DNA from: Planctomycetota bacterium
GTDB lineage: Bacteria; Planctomycetota; UBA1135; UBA2386
Direction of reading: 5' to 3'
Length of the DNA stretch: 64,000 nucleotides
Assembly (NCBI GenBank): GCA_016716265.1
Contig: JADJWQ010000006.1
Location: 1,949,501-2,013,500 of the forward strand
Shown here in pieces: positions 1 to 8,742 of this stretch. How positions within the stretch are numbered: the stretch's first letter is position 1; each line of letters starts with the position of its first letter. A model generated the notes under the pieces. It was not told where the DNA came from. It saw only the letters and a program-made list of their open reading frames with translations, and searched no databases. Both the position numbers and the translations under genes were made by a program.

Positions 1-790
1 GGACGAGGCCCGCGAGAGCCTGGAAGGAGTGGTGTCGTACCATGGGCGGGTGGGAGGGTAGCGACCGGGCTCGCCACACAGCGCGACCAGGTCAGCATTT
101 CAGGCTTCGATTCGCCGCCCGATCCAGGCAGAAGGCCGCAATCAGATGCGGCTTGCCGCGTTCGCAATTCCCGTCGGGGACAACATCGCGAACACCACCC
201 GAGGCCGTATCGAGCTGGCAGCGCGAAGGTGTCGGTCGGCGTGAAGGACGGATCGAGGGGCCGAGAGGAGAGCGAGTCGCAGTCCGCGGGGGCGATGTCG
301 ACGCGAGCGAACAACGCGCGTCGTCCGGCACGTCCTGGCTGCCGACCCGCGACGGCGTCGGGGCTCGCGTGGACGCGCGATGGGAAGGTCGCGTACGGGT
401 TCGAACAGCAGCGGAGGCACTGGACCACCGAGCACCGCGACACCGAGCGACGGTCGCGACGCCGCGCCCCATGGGCGGACCCGAGAATACGCTGCTTCGG
501 GGTGCACGCGCTGCTGTTGCCGCGCTGCCACACCCACCGGCAGCTGCCCACCTGGACGCAACAATGGAAATGCGGCCTCCTGCCGAGGCTGCCGGAACGA
601 GGATGCAGCGACCCGCTCTCGGCATCATGGTTGATCCGCGCGCGCTCGGGAGGATCCTCGGACACGTCGCCCCATGCCCCGACTCGCCCTCGGCTTCGCG
701 CTTGGCCGGGTCCGGATCGTCGACGAGCGGACCCGCCGGAGAATCGGGGGTCGCGCGGGGCAGGCAGAAGCGCTCGGCGCAGCGGGCCGC
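1..790. other. Region without a convincing gene; possible 3' end of a truncated CDS at 2-61
   Basis: All long open frames here have low-complexity Arg/Ala/Pro/Ser-rich translations with no recognisable family, which is what GC-rich shadow frames look like. On the plus strand in frame 2 the window opens with 19 sense codons (ending YHGRVGG) and a TAG at 59-61, which could be the tail of a gene starting before the window. I see no RNA gene or obvious repeat in the rest. Confidence 0.3.
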
Positions 791-1552
791 TCAGCGGGCG
801 CGCGCGACGAAGAACTCGTAGCCGTAGCAGTCCGGGTAGCGGCGCCGCAGATCGATCTCCGTCGCCGTCAGCTCGACGACCGGGGCGCCGGTCGGGTCGC
901 CGGCGTAGCGCGCGCGCAGCGCCGGCAGCTTCGCCGCGAGCGGCCGGTAGTAATCGTCCCACCACGCCGAGTCCGGCAGCGTGAACCGACCGAGCAGCTC
1001 GTACCCCGCAGCCGGGAACCGGTCGGCGACCTGCTGCGCTGCGGCCATCGCGGGATACTCGCTGGCGAAGAACGTGGCGACCTCCTCGGGCGGGTCGTCG
1101 CGCAGCCAGACCAGCTCGCTGACCGCGAGACAGCCAGCGGGCGCCAGCAACCGTCGCCAGCTCCATAGCGCCGCGTCGAAGCCCATCACCCAAGCTGCGC
1201 CCTCCGACCACACGAGGTCGAAGCTCGCGTCCGGGAACGGCAACTCGCGCATGTCGGCGCGCACGATCGCGACGCGATCCGCCACGCCGGCCGCCGCCGC
1301 GCGCGCAGCGAGCTCGTCGAGATACTCGCGGTAGAGGTCGACCGCGGTGAGCCGTGCCGCCGGCAGCGCACGCAGCAGCGCCAGCGTCTGCATGCCCGGC
1401 CCGCAGCCGACGTCGAGCACGCGCGGCGCGGCCGGCAGCCCCGCGCAGAGTGCGAGCGCGCGGCGCGTCGACGCGTCCGCACCGGGCCCCTGCCGCGGCA
1501 GCCCGCGCTGCACGTCGAAGAACACCTCCATCAGGCGGGCGGAATCGTCCAT
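791..1552 (-). CDS. Class I SAM-dependent methyltransferase
   Basis: A predicted soluble 253-residue methyltransferase. SAM-binding motif I is visible as VLDVGCGPGMQTL near residue 45, followed by an acidic motif II (LTAVDLY) and the motif around FDLVWSEGAAW, which matches the methyltransferase type 11/25 pattern (Rossmann-fold class I). The substrate cannot be read from sequence; relatives act on small molecules, quinones or lipids. The ATG at 1552 is chosen because the fold starts soon after it, while the frame upstream (to a possible start at 1705) is Arg/Ser/Ala-rich and unlike protein. It is transcribed divergently from the SGNH gene at 1780, with 227 bases between them. Confidence 0.82.
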   Translation of the reverse strand: MDDSARLMEVFFDVQRGLPRQGPGADASTRRALALCAGLPAAPRVLDVGCGPGMQTLALLRALPAARLTAVDLYREYLDELAARAAAAGVADRVAIVRADMRELPFPDASFDLVWSEGAAWVMGFDAALWSWRRLLAPAGCLAVSELVWLRDDPPEEVATFFASEYPAMAAAQQVADRFPAAGYELLGRFTLPDSAWWDDYYRPLAAKLPALRARYAGDPTGAPVVELTATEIDLRRRYPDCYGYEFFVARAR

Positions 1553-1779
1553 CGGGATCGTCGATCGGGAGCACCGGCGCGCTACCGCCGGAGCGGCACG
1601 CCGCGACTCGGAGTCACCATACGCGTGCCCGGCGCGCCGGCATCGGCAGTTCTCGGCACTGGCAGCGGAGCAGCGCGTCGCTCCGCCGTGTGCCCGACCG
1701 CGCACCGCCCTGCCGCGCGCTGTCGGCGGCGCGCGGCCCGGGCTACGATCCGGCCGCCGACACGCCCCCCCCCTGCTCG

Positions 1780-3351
1780 ATGACCTCGCGCCCGACTGAC
1801 CGCGCCCCCCGCGCCCGCCGCCGGCTCGGCTCCCTGGGTATCGCGCTCGGCCTGCTGCTCGCGCTCGTCACGTTCGAGCTGCTGCTGCAGGGCATCGCGT
1901 TCGCGCTGTGGCTCGGCGGCGACCGCAGCGGCGGGGCGGCCGACGGCCGGCAGGTCGTGCTGTGCGTCGGCGATTCGAATACCTACGGGGTCGGCGCCGC
2001 GTCGCCGGACGGCTCCTACCCCGCGCGGCTGCAGCGACTGCTCGACGCCAGGGCGCCGGGCGCCTGGCGGGTCGTCAACGGCGCCTACCCGGGACAGAAC
2101 TCGCGGCAGGTGTTGCTGAAGCTGCCCGCGCAGCTCGCCAGCCTGCGGCCGCGCCTCGTCTACGTGCTGGTCGGCACGAACGACGAGTGGAGCTCCCCCG
2201 CTCCCGTCGCCGCCGCTGAGCTGGACGCGGCGCGGGCCGACGGTGGCTTCCCGCTGCGCCTGCGCACGCTGCGATTCGCGGCACTCGTGTGGGCATGGCT
2301 GCGCGGCGGCGGTCCTGCGACCGTGCGCGAGCAGACGCAGTACCTCGGCACCTGGCACGTGCCCGAGACCGGCATCGAGGTCGTCATCGAGGACGGCGGG
2401 CGCTTCGTGCTCGGCGGCCACGACATGACGTGGCGCCCCGACGGCGACGAGCTCGTGGTGACGCTCCCCGATGGCAGCGAGCACCGGCTCGGCTGGGAGC
2501 GCGTCGACGCCGGGCTGCACTTGCGCGGCCCGAGCTTCGGCGACCACGTGTTGCTGCCGGGTCCGGCACCCGCGCAGAACCGGACCGGGAACGAACACTA
2601 CTTCGTCGACGAGGCGCCGCCGCGCGACGCCGCCGAGCTCGACGCGCGCTTCGCGGCGGTGGTGGAGCGCATCCGCGAAGAGCCGAGCGACCTGGCCGCC
2701 TGGCGCCGCCTCGCCGCGCTACCCCTGGAGCAGCGCCATTGGGACGAGTTCGGCACCCTCATGGAGCAGCTGCTCGCCGGATCGACCGACGACTACTGGC
2801 GCTCGGGCCTGCTGCGCGGTCTGTCGCTGCTGCCGCGAACGCCGCGCGACGTGGCACTGCGCCGGCAGCTCGAGGCCTCCTGCATCGACGGCAAGGGCGG
2901 ACCGGTCGTGCTGTTCCTGCAGACGATGAAGCCGCCAGTCGAGCGCGCGGAGTACGAAGCGGCCGTCGCCGCGGTCGCCGGCGCGGACACCGCCGAGCGC
3001 GAACGGCTGCGGCAGCTCTACGCGCAGTACCTCGACCCCTTCGCGGGCTTCGCCGGTGTGCTCGACCACAACCTGCGGCTCACCGTCGAGCGGTGCCGCG
3101 CGGCCGGCGCCGAGCCGGTGCTCGTCGACTACCCGCTGCGGATCCCGATCGTCGACGACGTGATGAGCCGCATCGCGAACGACCTCGGCGTCGGCTACGT
3201 GCCGGTCGGAACCCACTTCGCGACGTTGCTGCAGTCGCAGGGCTACGCCGAGCTGTTCGTGCCCGGCGCGCATTGCAACGACCACGGCTACGAGGTGCTC
3301 GCCGCGCGGATCTTCGACGATCTGTGCGCGCGCGTGCCGGAGCTGCGTTGA
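1780..3351 (+). CDS. Membrane-anchored SGNH/GDSL-hydrolase-like protein (paralogue 1)
   Basis: A 523-residue protein with a basic N-terminus, one membrane helix (about residues 16-45) and an SGNH domain facing outward. Block I is VLCVGDSN (Ser66), the Gly block is around NGAYPGQNS and block III is VGTND (132-135). Block V reads GAHCNDHGY near residue 496, with the expected His at 498. The usual Asp three residues before that His is Pro495, so the catalytic dyad is atypical. A long insert of about 300 residues with no family I recognise separates blocks III and V. Members of the family are esterases or acyl- and deacyl-transferases on polysaccharides or lipids. It is clearly paralogous to the product of 8743-10335. 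The start is the ATG at 1780; frames upstream do not look like protein. Confidence 0.8.
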   Translation: MTSRPTDRAPRARRRLGSLGIALGLLLALVTFELLLQGIAFALWLGGDRSGGAADGRQVVLCVGDSNTYGVGAASPDGSYPARLQRLLDARAPGAWRVVNGAYPGQNSRQVLLKLPAQLASLRPRLVYVLVGTNDEWSSPAPVAAAELDAARADGGFPLRLRTLRFAALVWAWLRGGGPATVREQTQYLGTWHVPETGIEVVIEDGGRFVLGGHDMTWRPDGDELVVTLPDGSEHRLGWERVDAGLHLRGPSFGDHVLLPGPAPAQNRTGNEHYFVDEAPPRDAAELDARFAAVVERIREEPSDLAAWRRLAALPLEQRHWDEFGTLMEQLLAGSTDDYWRSGLLRGLSLLPRTPRDVALRRQLEASCIDGKGGPVVLFLQTMKPPVERAEYEAAVAAVAGADTAERERLRQLYAQYLDPFAGFAGVLDHNLRLTVERCRAAGAEPVLVDYPLRIPIVDDVMSRIANDLGVGYVPVGTHFATLLQSQGYAELFVPGAHCNDHGYEVLAARIFDDLCARVPELR

Positions 3352-3364
3352 GCGGTCTGCCGCG

Positions 3365-4408
3365 TCACAGCCCGTAGATCGTCGGGCACGCGCTGGCCGT
3401 CGGGCCGGTCCCGGTCGTCGCGGACGAGCTGGACGTGTTGTAGATCCGCAGAACCCGGATCGGCGTGGCGGTCGCGGACGCCGGCGCTGGCGTGAGCAGA
3501 CCGCCCGACAGCGCGACGCTCAGGCCGGGCTGCGAGGGGTCGAGCGCGATCGCCTGCGTGAACAGCGGCGCGTTGGCGTACGCCGCGTTCCACGGGATCG
3601 AGAACGGGAAGCCGAGCCCGATCGCACCGCCGGCGTTCGCGGCGCCCAACGGCGCCGTCACCTCGACGAGAGTGCGCACGTTGGCGCACAGCCCGGGCAC
3701 GGCGACGTTCGGATCCGAGAAACCGAGCAGCAGGCTGACGGCGGTCGACGACGGCGCACCTTCGACCCGGAAGCCGAACTCGAGGTTCGCTCCGGTCACG
3801 CGCAGGCACGTACGATGGACCATCGCACCATTGGGCGTCGTGCAGCCTGCGCTCAGCGGCACCGGCAGGTCGCCATAGGCGTTGGTCGGCATCGTCGCGA
3901 CCCAGTCCTGGGGATACGCGATGCCGGGATCGTTGTCCTTCTTCACGTCCCAGAGGATCGCATCGACGTTGTTGTAGACGAACGGGAAGTCGAGCGTGAT
4001 GCGGGTGTCGAACGGCGCGGCCGGCATCGCAGCGCTCCAGTCCGGCAGGTTCACCGGGCGCATCGCGAACACCGTCTGCGGCGGGTCCTTGTAGTTCGTC
4101 GCGAACGTGCTCGTGATCGCGTTGATGTCGGCGTGCGACATCACGATCGTCAGCGTCGTGGTCTTCTGCTGCCCGCCGCCGGCGCCATCACGCCGCCAGC
4201 CGAGGTAGGAGACCAGCGGCAGACCCCGACCGACGAGGTTGCTGTCGATCTGCTGCACGCGCGTGCTGGTGCCGAGGTTGCCGAGCATGATGTTCGAGCT
4301 GCTGTTGCCCTCGAAGAACTCGGAGCCGACCGGCGTGATGAAGCTGAAGCCCTGCGCGGAGGCAAGCGGTGCGAGCAGGAGCACCGTGGCGAGAGAAGTC
4401 CTGAGCAT
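3365..4408 (-). CDS. Secreted protein of unknown function
   Basis: A 347-residue protein that begins with a clean Sec signal peptide (hydrophobic LATVLLLAPLAS, cleavage after ASA). The mature part is rich in Gly, Ala, Ser, Thr, Asn and Pro, with four or more scattered Cys residues, and has the look of a beta-rich extracellular domain. No catalytic motif is evident. The C-terminal third (dipeptides such as PGLC, GLGFPFSIP, FTQAIALDP) resembles the small secreted module also seen at 33467-33919 and at the end of 59078-60604, but only loosely. It is convergent with the SGNH gene, 13 bases from its end. The function is unknown. Confidence 0.72.
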   Translation of the reverse strand: MLRTSLATVLLLAPLASAQGFSFITPVGSEFFEGNSSSNIMLGNLGTSTRVQQIDSNLVGRGLPLVSYLGWRRDGAGGGQQKTTTLTIVMSHADINAITSTFATNYKDPPQTVFAMRPVNLPDWSAAMPAAPFDTRITLDFPFVYNNVDAILWDVKKDNDPGIAYPQDWVATMPTNAYGDLPVPLSAGCTTPNGAMVHRTCLRVTGANLEFGFRVEGAPSSTAVSLLLGFSDPNVAVPGLCANVRTLVEVTAPLGAANAGGAIGLGFPFSIPWNAAYANAPLFTQAIALDPSQPGLSVALSGGLLTPAPASATATPIRVLRIYNTSSSSATTGTGPTASACPTIYGL

Positions 4409-4471
4409 GTCGGGAGAGGGAGGAGGAATCGGTGCGACGGATTCTACTGCGCCCGCGAGCCGCGCCGCTCG

Positions 4472-6370
4472 TCACCGTACGACGTCGAGACGAATCCGGG
4501 ACGGATGCTGAGGCGAGCAATGCACCGTGTGCTCCGCGCGCCGGTAGTCCGCCGCGGTCGCGCGCGGGATGTCGACGAAGGTCTGCGGGTTGCGGTCGAT
4601 CAGGGGAAACCACGTGCTCTGCACCTGCAGCATGATCCGGTGACCACGCCGGAACAGGTGGTTCCGAGTGCGCAGGTCGATCGCGTAGTCCTCGATGGCA
4701 CCGGGCTCGACGGGCCGCGGATCGGCCAGTCCGGCGCGGAACTTCGCGCGGACGACGTCGTCGGCGATCATCAGCTGGAAGCCGCCGAGCTCCGGCTTCG
4801 GCTCGTACCGCTCCGGATACACGTCGATCAGCTTGACGATCCAGTCGGCGTCCGTGCCCGTCGTCGACGCGAACAGGTCGACGACGATGCGGCCGGTGAC
4901 CTCGACGTCGCGGTCGAGCGGCGGAGTCTGGAAGACCATGACGTCCGGACGATCCGCCACGAAGCGTTGGTCCTCGACCTTCCACAGCTTCCCGGCGCGG
5001 CCGAAGCGCGGCTCGCGGCTGCCGCGGAGCCCCGACCAGAAGCCCATGATCGGCCGTTTCGTGTAGGGCACCGGCCGGTTCGGGTCCGACAGCCACGACA
5101 CCGAGCCGCCGGCGGCGCCGTCGGGGAGCGGCTCGAACGACAGCGAGCCGTCCGCGCGCAGGAACAGCTCGACGGCCGTCGTCAGCCCGGTGGGCGGCCA
5201 CGCGTCGTAGCGCTTCCAGTCGTCGGTGCCGGTCTGGAACATCAGCGCCTCCGGCAGACCGGGATCCGGACGCCCCATCAGGTGGTGCGCGAACCAGGGC
5301 GCCTCGATCTCGCGCTGGTAGTAGGCCGAGGTGTCGGAGCCGAACTCGTAGTCGCCGAGCGCGACCGCCCCGGCATCCGCCCACTGACCGTGCGCCCACG
5401 GCCCGACGACGATCCGGTTCAGCCCGTGGACGTCGTACGGCTCGAGTGTGGTGTAGATGTCGTGTGCACCACCGAGGTTCTCGGCGTCCCACCAGCCGAA
5501 CACGTTCAGCGTGGGCACGGTGACCTTCGTGAGGTGCTGCAGCGTGTTGCCGGTTCGCCAGAACTCGTCGTAGGTCGAGTGCTCGAGGAATGCACTCCAG
5601 GTCGGCGACGCACCGTGCAGGTAGCGCGCATCGAGGTTCGACAGCGGGCCGAGGTCGAGGAAGAACTCGTAGCAGTCGACCTGGTCGTACGGGAAGCGGG
5701 CATTGGCCTTCGGATCGAAGTCGAACAGATAGGGGAGCTCGGCACTCGGGCTCAGCCGGAAGGCACCATTGTGGAAGAAGTCGTCGTTGACGAAGTAATC
5801 GCTCGGCGACGCCTGCGGGCTGGCGCAGCGCAGCGCCGGATGCGGATCGACCAGCGCCATCGTCACGAGCCAGCCGGGGTACGACACGCCGAGCATGCCG
5901 ACGCGACCGTTGCACCCGGGCACGTTGGCCGTCAGCCAGTCGATCGAGTCCCACGCATCGCTGCTCTCGTCGATCGCGTCGGGATCGCGCCGGTCGCGCA
6001 GTGGGCGGTTCCAGACGAAGATCCCCTCGGAGCCGTGCCGGCCGCGCGCGTCCTGCACGGCGAACGCGTAGCGGTCCTTCGCGAGCTCGCGGAACGTCGA
6101 CGCGAAGTAGCGCGTGAACCGGTCGCCCCCGGCGGCGACGCCGTACGGCGTGCGCAGGAACACGATCCCGAGCGGCTCGTCGATCTCCCGCGGGACGTAG
6201 CACTCGGTGTAGAGCCGCACGCCGTCGCGCATCGGCACCATCGCGGTGAACCGCTCGTACACCTCCTCGATCGGACGATCCTGCGCCGCGAGCGGCGCGA
6301 CGAGCGAGACCGCCACGGCAGCCGTTGCGCGGGCGAACCACCACGTCGACGCACTGCGCCTCTCGTCCAT
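4472..6370 (-). CDS. CocE/NonD family alpha/beta hydrolase (X-Pro dipeptidyl-peptidase-like), exported
   Basis: A 632-residue protein with a signal peptide (about residues 1-30, ending PLAAQ). It carries the S15 peptidase/CocE signature: VPMRDGVRLYTECYVP at the start of the fold, then the nucleophile elbow GVSYPG with Ser163. The candidate acid is Asp295 in GWWDAEN and the candidate base is His327 in GPWAHGQW, with family-like spacing. The C-terminal part (about 420 onward) has the jelly-roll of the X-Pro dipeptidyl-peptidase C-terminal domain (dipeptides such as VTGRIVVDLFAST, DWIVKLIDVYP, LRTRNH, RGHRIMLQVQSTWFP). Known relatives hydrolyse acyl esters or amides, including beta-lactam side chains and cocaine. 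The ATG at 6370 is chosen because the signal peptide begins there. Confidence 0.9.
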   Translation of the reverse strand: MDERRSASTWWFARATAAVAVSLVAPLAAQDRPIEEVYERFTAMVPMRDGVRLYTECYVPREIDEPLGIVFLRTPYGVAAGGDRFTRYFASTFRELAKDRYAFAVQDARGRHGSEGIFVWNRPLRDRRDPDAIDESSDAWDSIDWLTANVPGCNGRVGMLGVSYPGWLVTMALVDPHPALRCASPQASPSDYFVNDDFFHNGAFRLSPSAELPYLFDFDPKANARFPYDQVDCYEFFLDLGPLSNLDARYLHGASPTWSAFLEHSTYDEFWRTGNTLQHLTKVTVPTLNVFGWWDAENLGGAHDIYTTLEPYDVHGLNRIVVGPWAHGQWADAGAVALGDYEFGSDTSAYYQREIEAPWFAHHLMGRPDPGLPEALMFQTGTDDWKRYDAWPPTGLTTAVELFLRADGSLSFEPLPDGAAGGSVSWLSDPNRPVPYTKRPIMGFWSGLRGSREPRFGRAGKLWKVEDQRFVADRPDVMVFQTPPLDRDVEVTGRIVVDLFASTTGTDADWIVKLIDVYPERYEPKPELGGFQLMIADDVVRAKFRAGLADPRPVEPGAIEDYAIDLRTRNHLFRRGHRIMLQVQSTWFPLIDRNPQTFVDIPRATAADYRRAEHTVHCSPQHPSRIRLDVVR

Positions 6371-6505
6371 GCCCTCGGCTCGTACCGCTTCCGGGCCGCA
6401 GCGCAACCTGCAGCCCGTACGGTGGCCGGCCCAGGGGTTGTTCCCCTGCCCGCAGCGAGCGCCGCTCGGGTACGACTGGGGGCAGCTCCAACCGGACCAT
6501 CAGCC

Positions 6506-7447
6506 ATGTCGATCCCCCGAGCCCTGGCCGCGCTCTGCGTCGCCGCCGCGCTGTCCGCCCAGCGCCCGGCGCTGCCCCCCGCCGAGTCGTTCTCGCTGCC
6601 CGAGCTGACCACGCAGCTCGACGCCGCGGGTCGCGCGTGGCTCCCGTTCCTGTCGCGCCGCAGCCTCGCCTGCGGGGTCTACCGGCTCGCCGAGGGGGCG
6701 ACCGACCACCAGACCCCACACGCGCACGACGAGGTCTACTACGTCGTCGCGGGCCGCGCGCAGCTCGCGGTCGGTGCGCGCCGGCTCGACGCGACGCCCG
6801 GCGCCGTGCTCTACGTCGCGGCTGGCGCCGAGCACCGTTTCGTCGACATCACGGCCGACCTCACGGCGCTCGTGTTCTTCTCCCACGCCGCTCCGACCCG
6901 CGGCGGGATGGCGGGCCGGCCCGCCCCCACCGAGCAGACGCCGTACGACGAGTCCAGCGAACGGGGGCTGGCGCGCATCTTCTTCTGGTTCGGCGGCAGC
7001 TCGGCCGGCCAGCTCGCGATCGACTTCGGCCGCCCGGCGTGGAGCGTCGCGTTCGACGCGTTCACCGAGACCCCGAGCGAGCGCCGCTGGCGATTCGGCG
7101 AGAACTTCTGGACCACGCTCGACACCAACATCCCGCTGACGATCGGCGGCGCCGACGTGCCGGTCGGCCAGTACTACCTCGTGCTGCAGAACCACCCGGA
7201 GCACGGGCTGCGGATCCTGGCGCTCGATCCCGCGCCGATCCGGGCGCGGCGGCTCGATGCGTGGCAGGCGAACGAGACCGAAGGCGGGATCGCGATCCCG
7301 GTGCTGCACACGCGGGTGGAGGACGTCGCCGAGCGGCTCGAGGTCGAGCTGCGCGTCGAGGCGGGGGCGCGGGAGCGCGGCGTGCTGACGGTACGGTTCG
7401 GGCCGCATCGGCTCGAGGCGCCGGTCGTGTTGCACGCTCACGACTAG
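6506..7447 (+). CDS. Secreted cupin – DUF2911 fusion protein
   Basis: A 313-residue protein. A short signal peptide ends near ALSAQ (about residue 19). A cupin domain follows (about 45-130), with the metal-site motif HQTPHAHDEVYYVVAG (His72, His74, Glu76) and the second motif around GAEHRFVDI. The C-terminal half (about 145-313) matches the DUF2911 pattern: IDFGRPAW, WRFGENFWTTLDTN, and VPVGQYYLVLQNH. Cupins of this kind bind a metal and often a small carboxylate or sugar; DUF2911 proteins are exported and uncharacterised. The ATG at 6506 is the first in frame before the signal peptide. A 143-bp inverted-repeat element starts at the base after its stop codon. Confidence 0.82.
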   Translation: MSIPRALAALCVAAALSAQRPALPPAESFSLPELTTQLDAAGRAWLPFLSRRSLACGVYRLAEGATDHQTPHAHDEVYYVVAGRAQLAVGARRLDATPGAVLYVAAGAEHRFVDITADLTALVFFSHAAPTRGGMAGRPAPTEQTPYDESSERGLARIFFWFGGSSAGQLAIDFGRPAWSVAFDAFTETPSERRWRFGENFWTTLDTNIPLTIGGADVPVGQYYLVLQNHPEHGLRILALDPAPIRARRLDAWQANETEGGIAIPVLHTRVEDVAERLEVELRVEAGARERGVLTVRFGPHRLEAPVVLHAHD

Positions 7448-7590
7448 ACTGGCCCCAGAGACTGGCGGAGCGCGCGGGCCGCCGGCCGGGGCCGCGGACT
7501 TCCGAGCGCTGCTGACATCCTGGCAAGGACAGGGTCAAGCTCCTGCGGGACCAAGACCTGCGCGGCCGTACGCCAGTCTTTGGGGCCAGT
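7448..7590. mobile_element. MITE-like element with 20-bp terminal inverted repeats
   Basis: The left end (7448-7467) reads ACTGGCCCCAGAGACTGGCG. The right end (7571-7590) is its reverse complement with one mismatch. The 103 bases between them contain no gene. The left arm begins directly after the TAG stop of the cupin gene (7445-7447). Non-coding DNA of this size bounded by long near-perfect inverted repeats fits a miniature inverted-repeat element. A long-range RNA stem acting as a transcript end would explain it equally well. No clear target-site duplication is seen. The next gene starts at 7652. Confidence 0.5.
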
Positions 7591-7651
7591 GTCCCGGGAA
7601 CACCGGCACGTCGGCTGCGGTCGCCCCCTACCATGCGCCGACCACCCCGTC

Positions 7652-8737
7652 ATGAAGCTCCTCCGCCACTGCCTGCGCACTGCACTCCTGACGGTCGCGT
7701 CGCTCCCCGTCCTCGGCGGCTGCGACCAGCCGGGCGATCCGACCGCCCTGCTCGACGCCCTGGCACCGGCGGCCACCGGAACCTCGGCGGCACACCCGCA
7801 GGACCCCCAGCCGCAGGACCCGGACGCGGCCGCGCGCCGCCAGCGCATCGAGGACCAACTCGCTCAAGCGGTCGCGAAGGGCGACGTCGAGACCGCCCAG
7901 CGCCTGCTCGCCGAGTTGCGGGACGAGCTTGCGAAGACGCCCGAGAGCTACGTGTCGCGGCATCTCGGGATCACGATGAAGCTGCTGCCGGGCGTGTTCC
8001 CGCCGCAGGAGGCCGAGGTCTACGTGCTGCCGTTCGCGAAGGACCACGCGGCGATCTTCGAGGGCAGGACGGTCCTCGAGATCGGCACCGGCTCCGGGAT
8101 CATCTCGATCTACGCGGCGCTGCTCGGTGCGAAGAAGGTCGTCGCGACCGACATCGATCCGATGGCGATCCGGTCGCTGCTCCTGAATGCCGAGATCGCC
8201 GGCGTGCGCGACCGCGTCGAGGGCCGGCTGGTCAGCCGAGACGACATGGGCGCGTGGGCCGTGATCGGTGCCGACGAGCGCTTCGACGTGCTGATCAGCA
8301 ACCCGCCCTACAACCTCGACCTCGATGCGCCCACCAACTCGCCGGAGATCGACAACGGCGACCTCTGCTTCGGGCTCGTGCGGGGGCTCGACCGCCACCT
8401 GACCGACGGCGGCATGGCGGTGCTGTTCATGAACTCGCTCTACTACCACCAGGTGATCGTCAAGCTGGCGCGCTACCTCGGCTACGAGGTGCGGAGCCAC
8501 AATGCGCTGGCGATCAGCCCGTGGGAGCTCGAGGCGCTGTTCAACGAGTATCTCGAACGCATCCTCGAGCGCGAACGCATGCCGGCGGACGCGTTCCGCT
8601 TCGACCACGTCCAAGACCTGCTGCCGTACGCGCTGACGATCGAGCAGCGCCAGTACAAGCCCGAGGCGACGCCGCTCGTCCCGGGCATCGAGACCGGCAA
8701 GCTCTACCGCGGCTTCATGACGATCCGGCGGCGCTGA
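7652..8737 (+). CDS. HemK/PrmC-like class I methyltransferase with lipoprotein signal
   Basis: A 361-residue protein. The N-terminus is basic, then hydrophobic, and ends in the lipobox LGGC (Cys about residue 23), followed by a Pro/Asp/Gln-rich linker and a helical segment. The catalytic domain (about 100-361) has SAM motif I VLEIGTGSGIISIY, the acidic motif VVATDIDPMA and the N6-methyltransferase motif SNPPYNLD, as in HemK/PrmC and other Asn/Gln/adenine methyltransferases. A lipoprotein signal on a SAM enzyme is odd, since SAM is cytoplasmic. Either the enzyme is anchored in an unusual way, or the true start lies after the lipobox (no strong alternative start is seen). The ATG at 7652 gives a textbook lipoprotein signal. 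Confidence 0.8.
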   Translation: MKLLRHCLRTALLTVASLPVLGGCDQPGDPTALLDALAPAATGTSAAHPQDPQPQDPDAAARRQRIEDQLAQAVAKGDVETAQRLLAELRDELAKTPESYVSRHLGITMKLLPGVFPPQEAEVYVLPFAKDHAAIFEGRTVLEIGTGSGIISIYAALLGAKKVVATDIDPMAIRSLLLNAEIAGVRDRVEGRLVSRDDMGAWAVIGADERFDVLISNPPYNLDLDAPTNSPEIDNGDLCFGLVRGLDRHLTDGGMAVLFMNSLYYHQVIVKLARYLGYEVRSHNALAISPWELEALFNEYLERILERERMPADAFRFDHVQDLLPYALTIEQRQYKPEATPLVPGIETGKLYRGFMTIRRR

Positions 8738-8742
8738 TCCCG

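Noticed and set aside
42..821. Coding gene at the left end of the window
   Set aside because: The translation is Arg/Pro/Ala-rich without hydrophobic periodicity or any family motif, and several frames are equally open.
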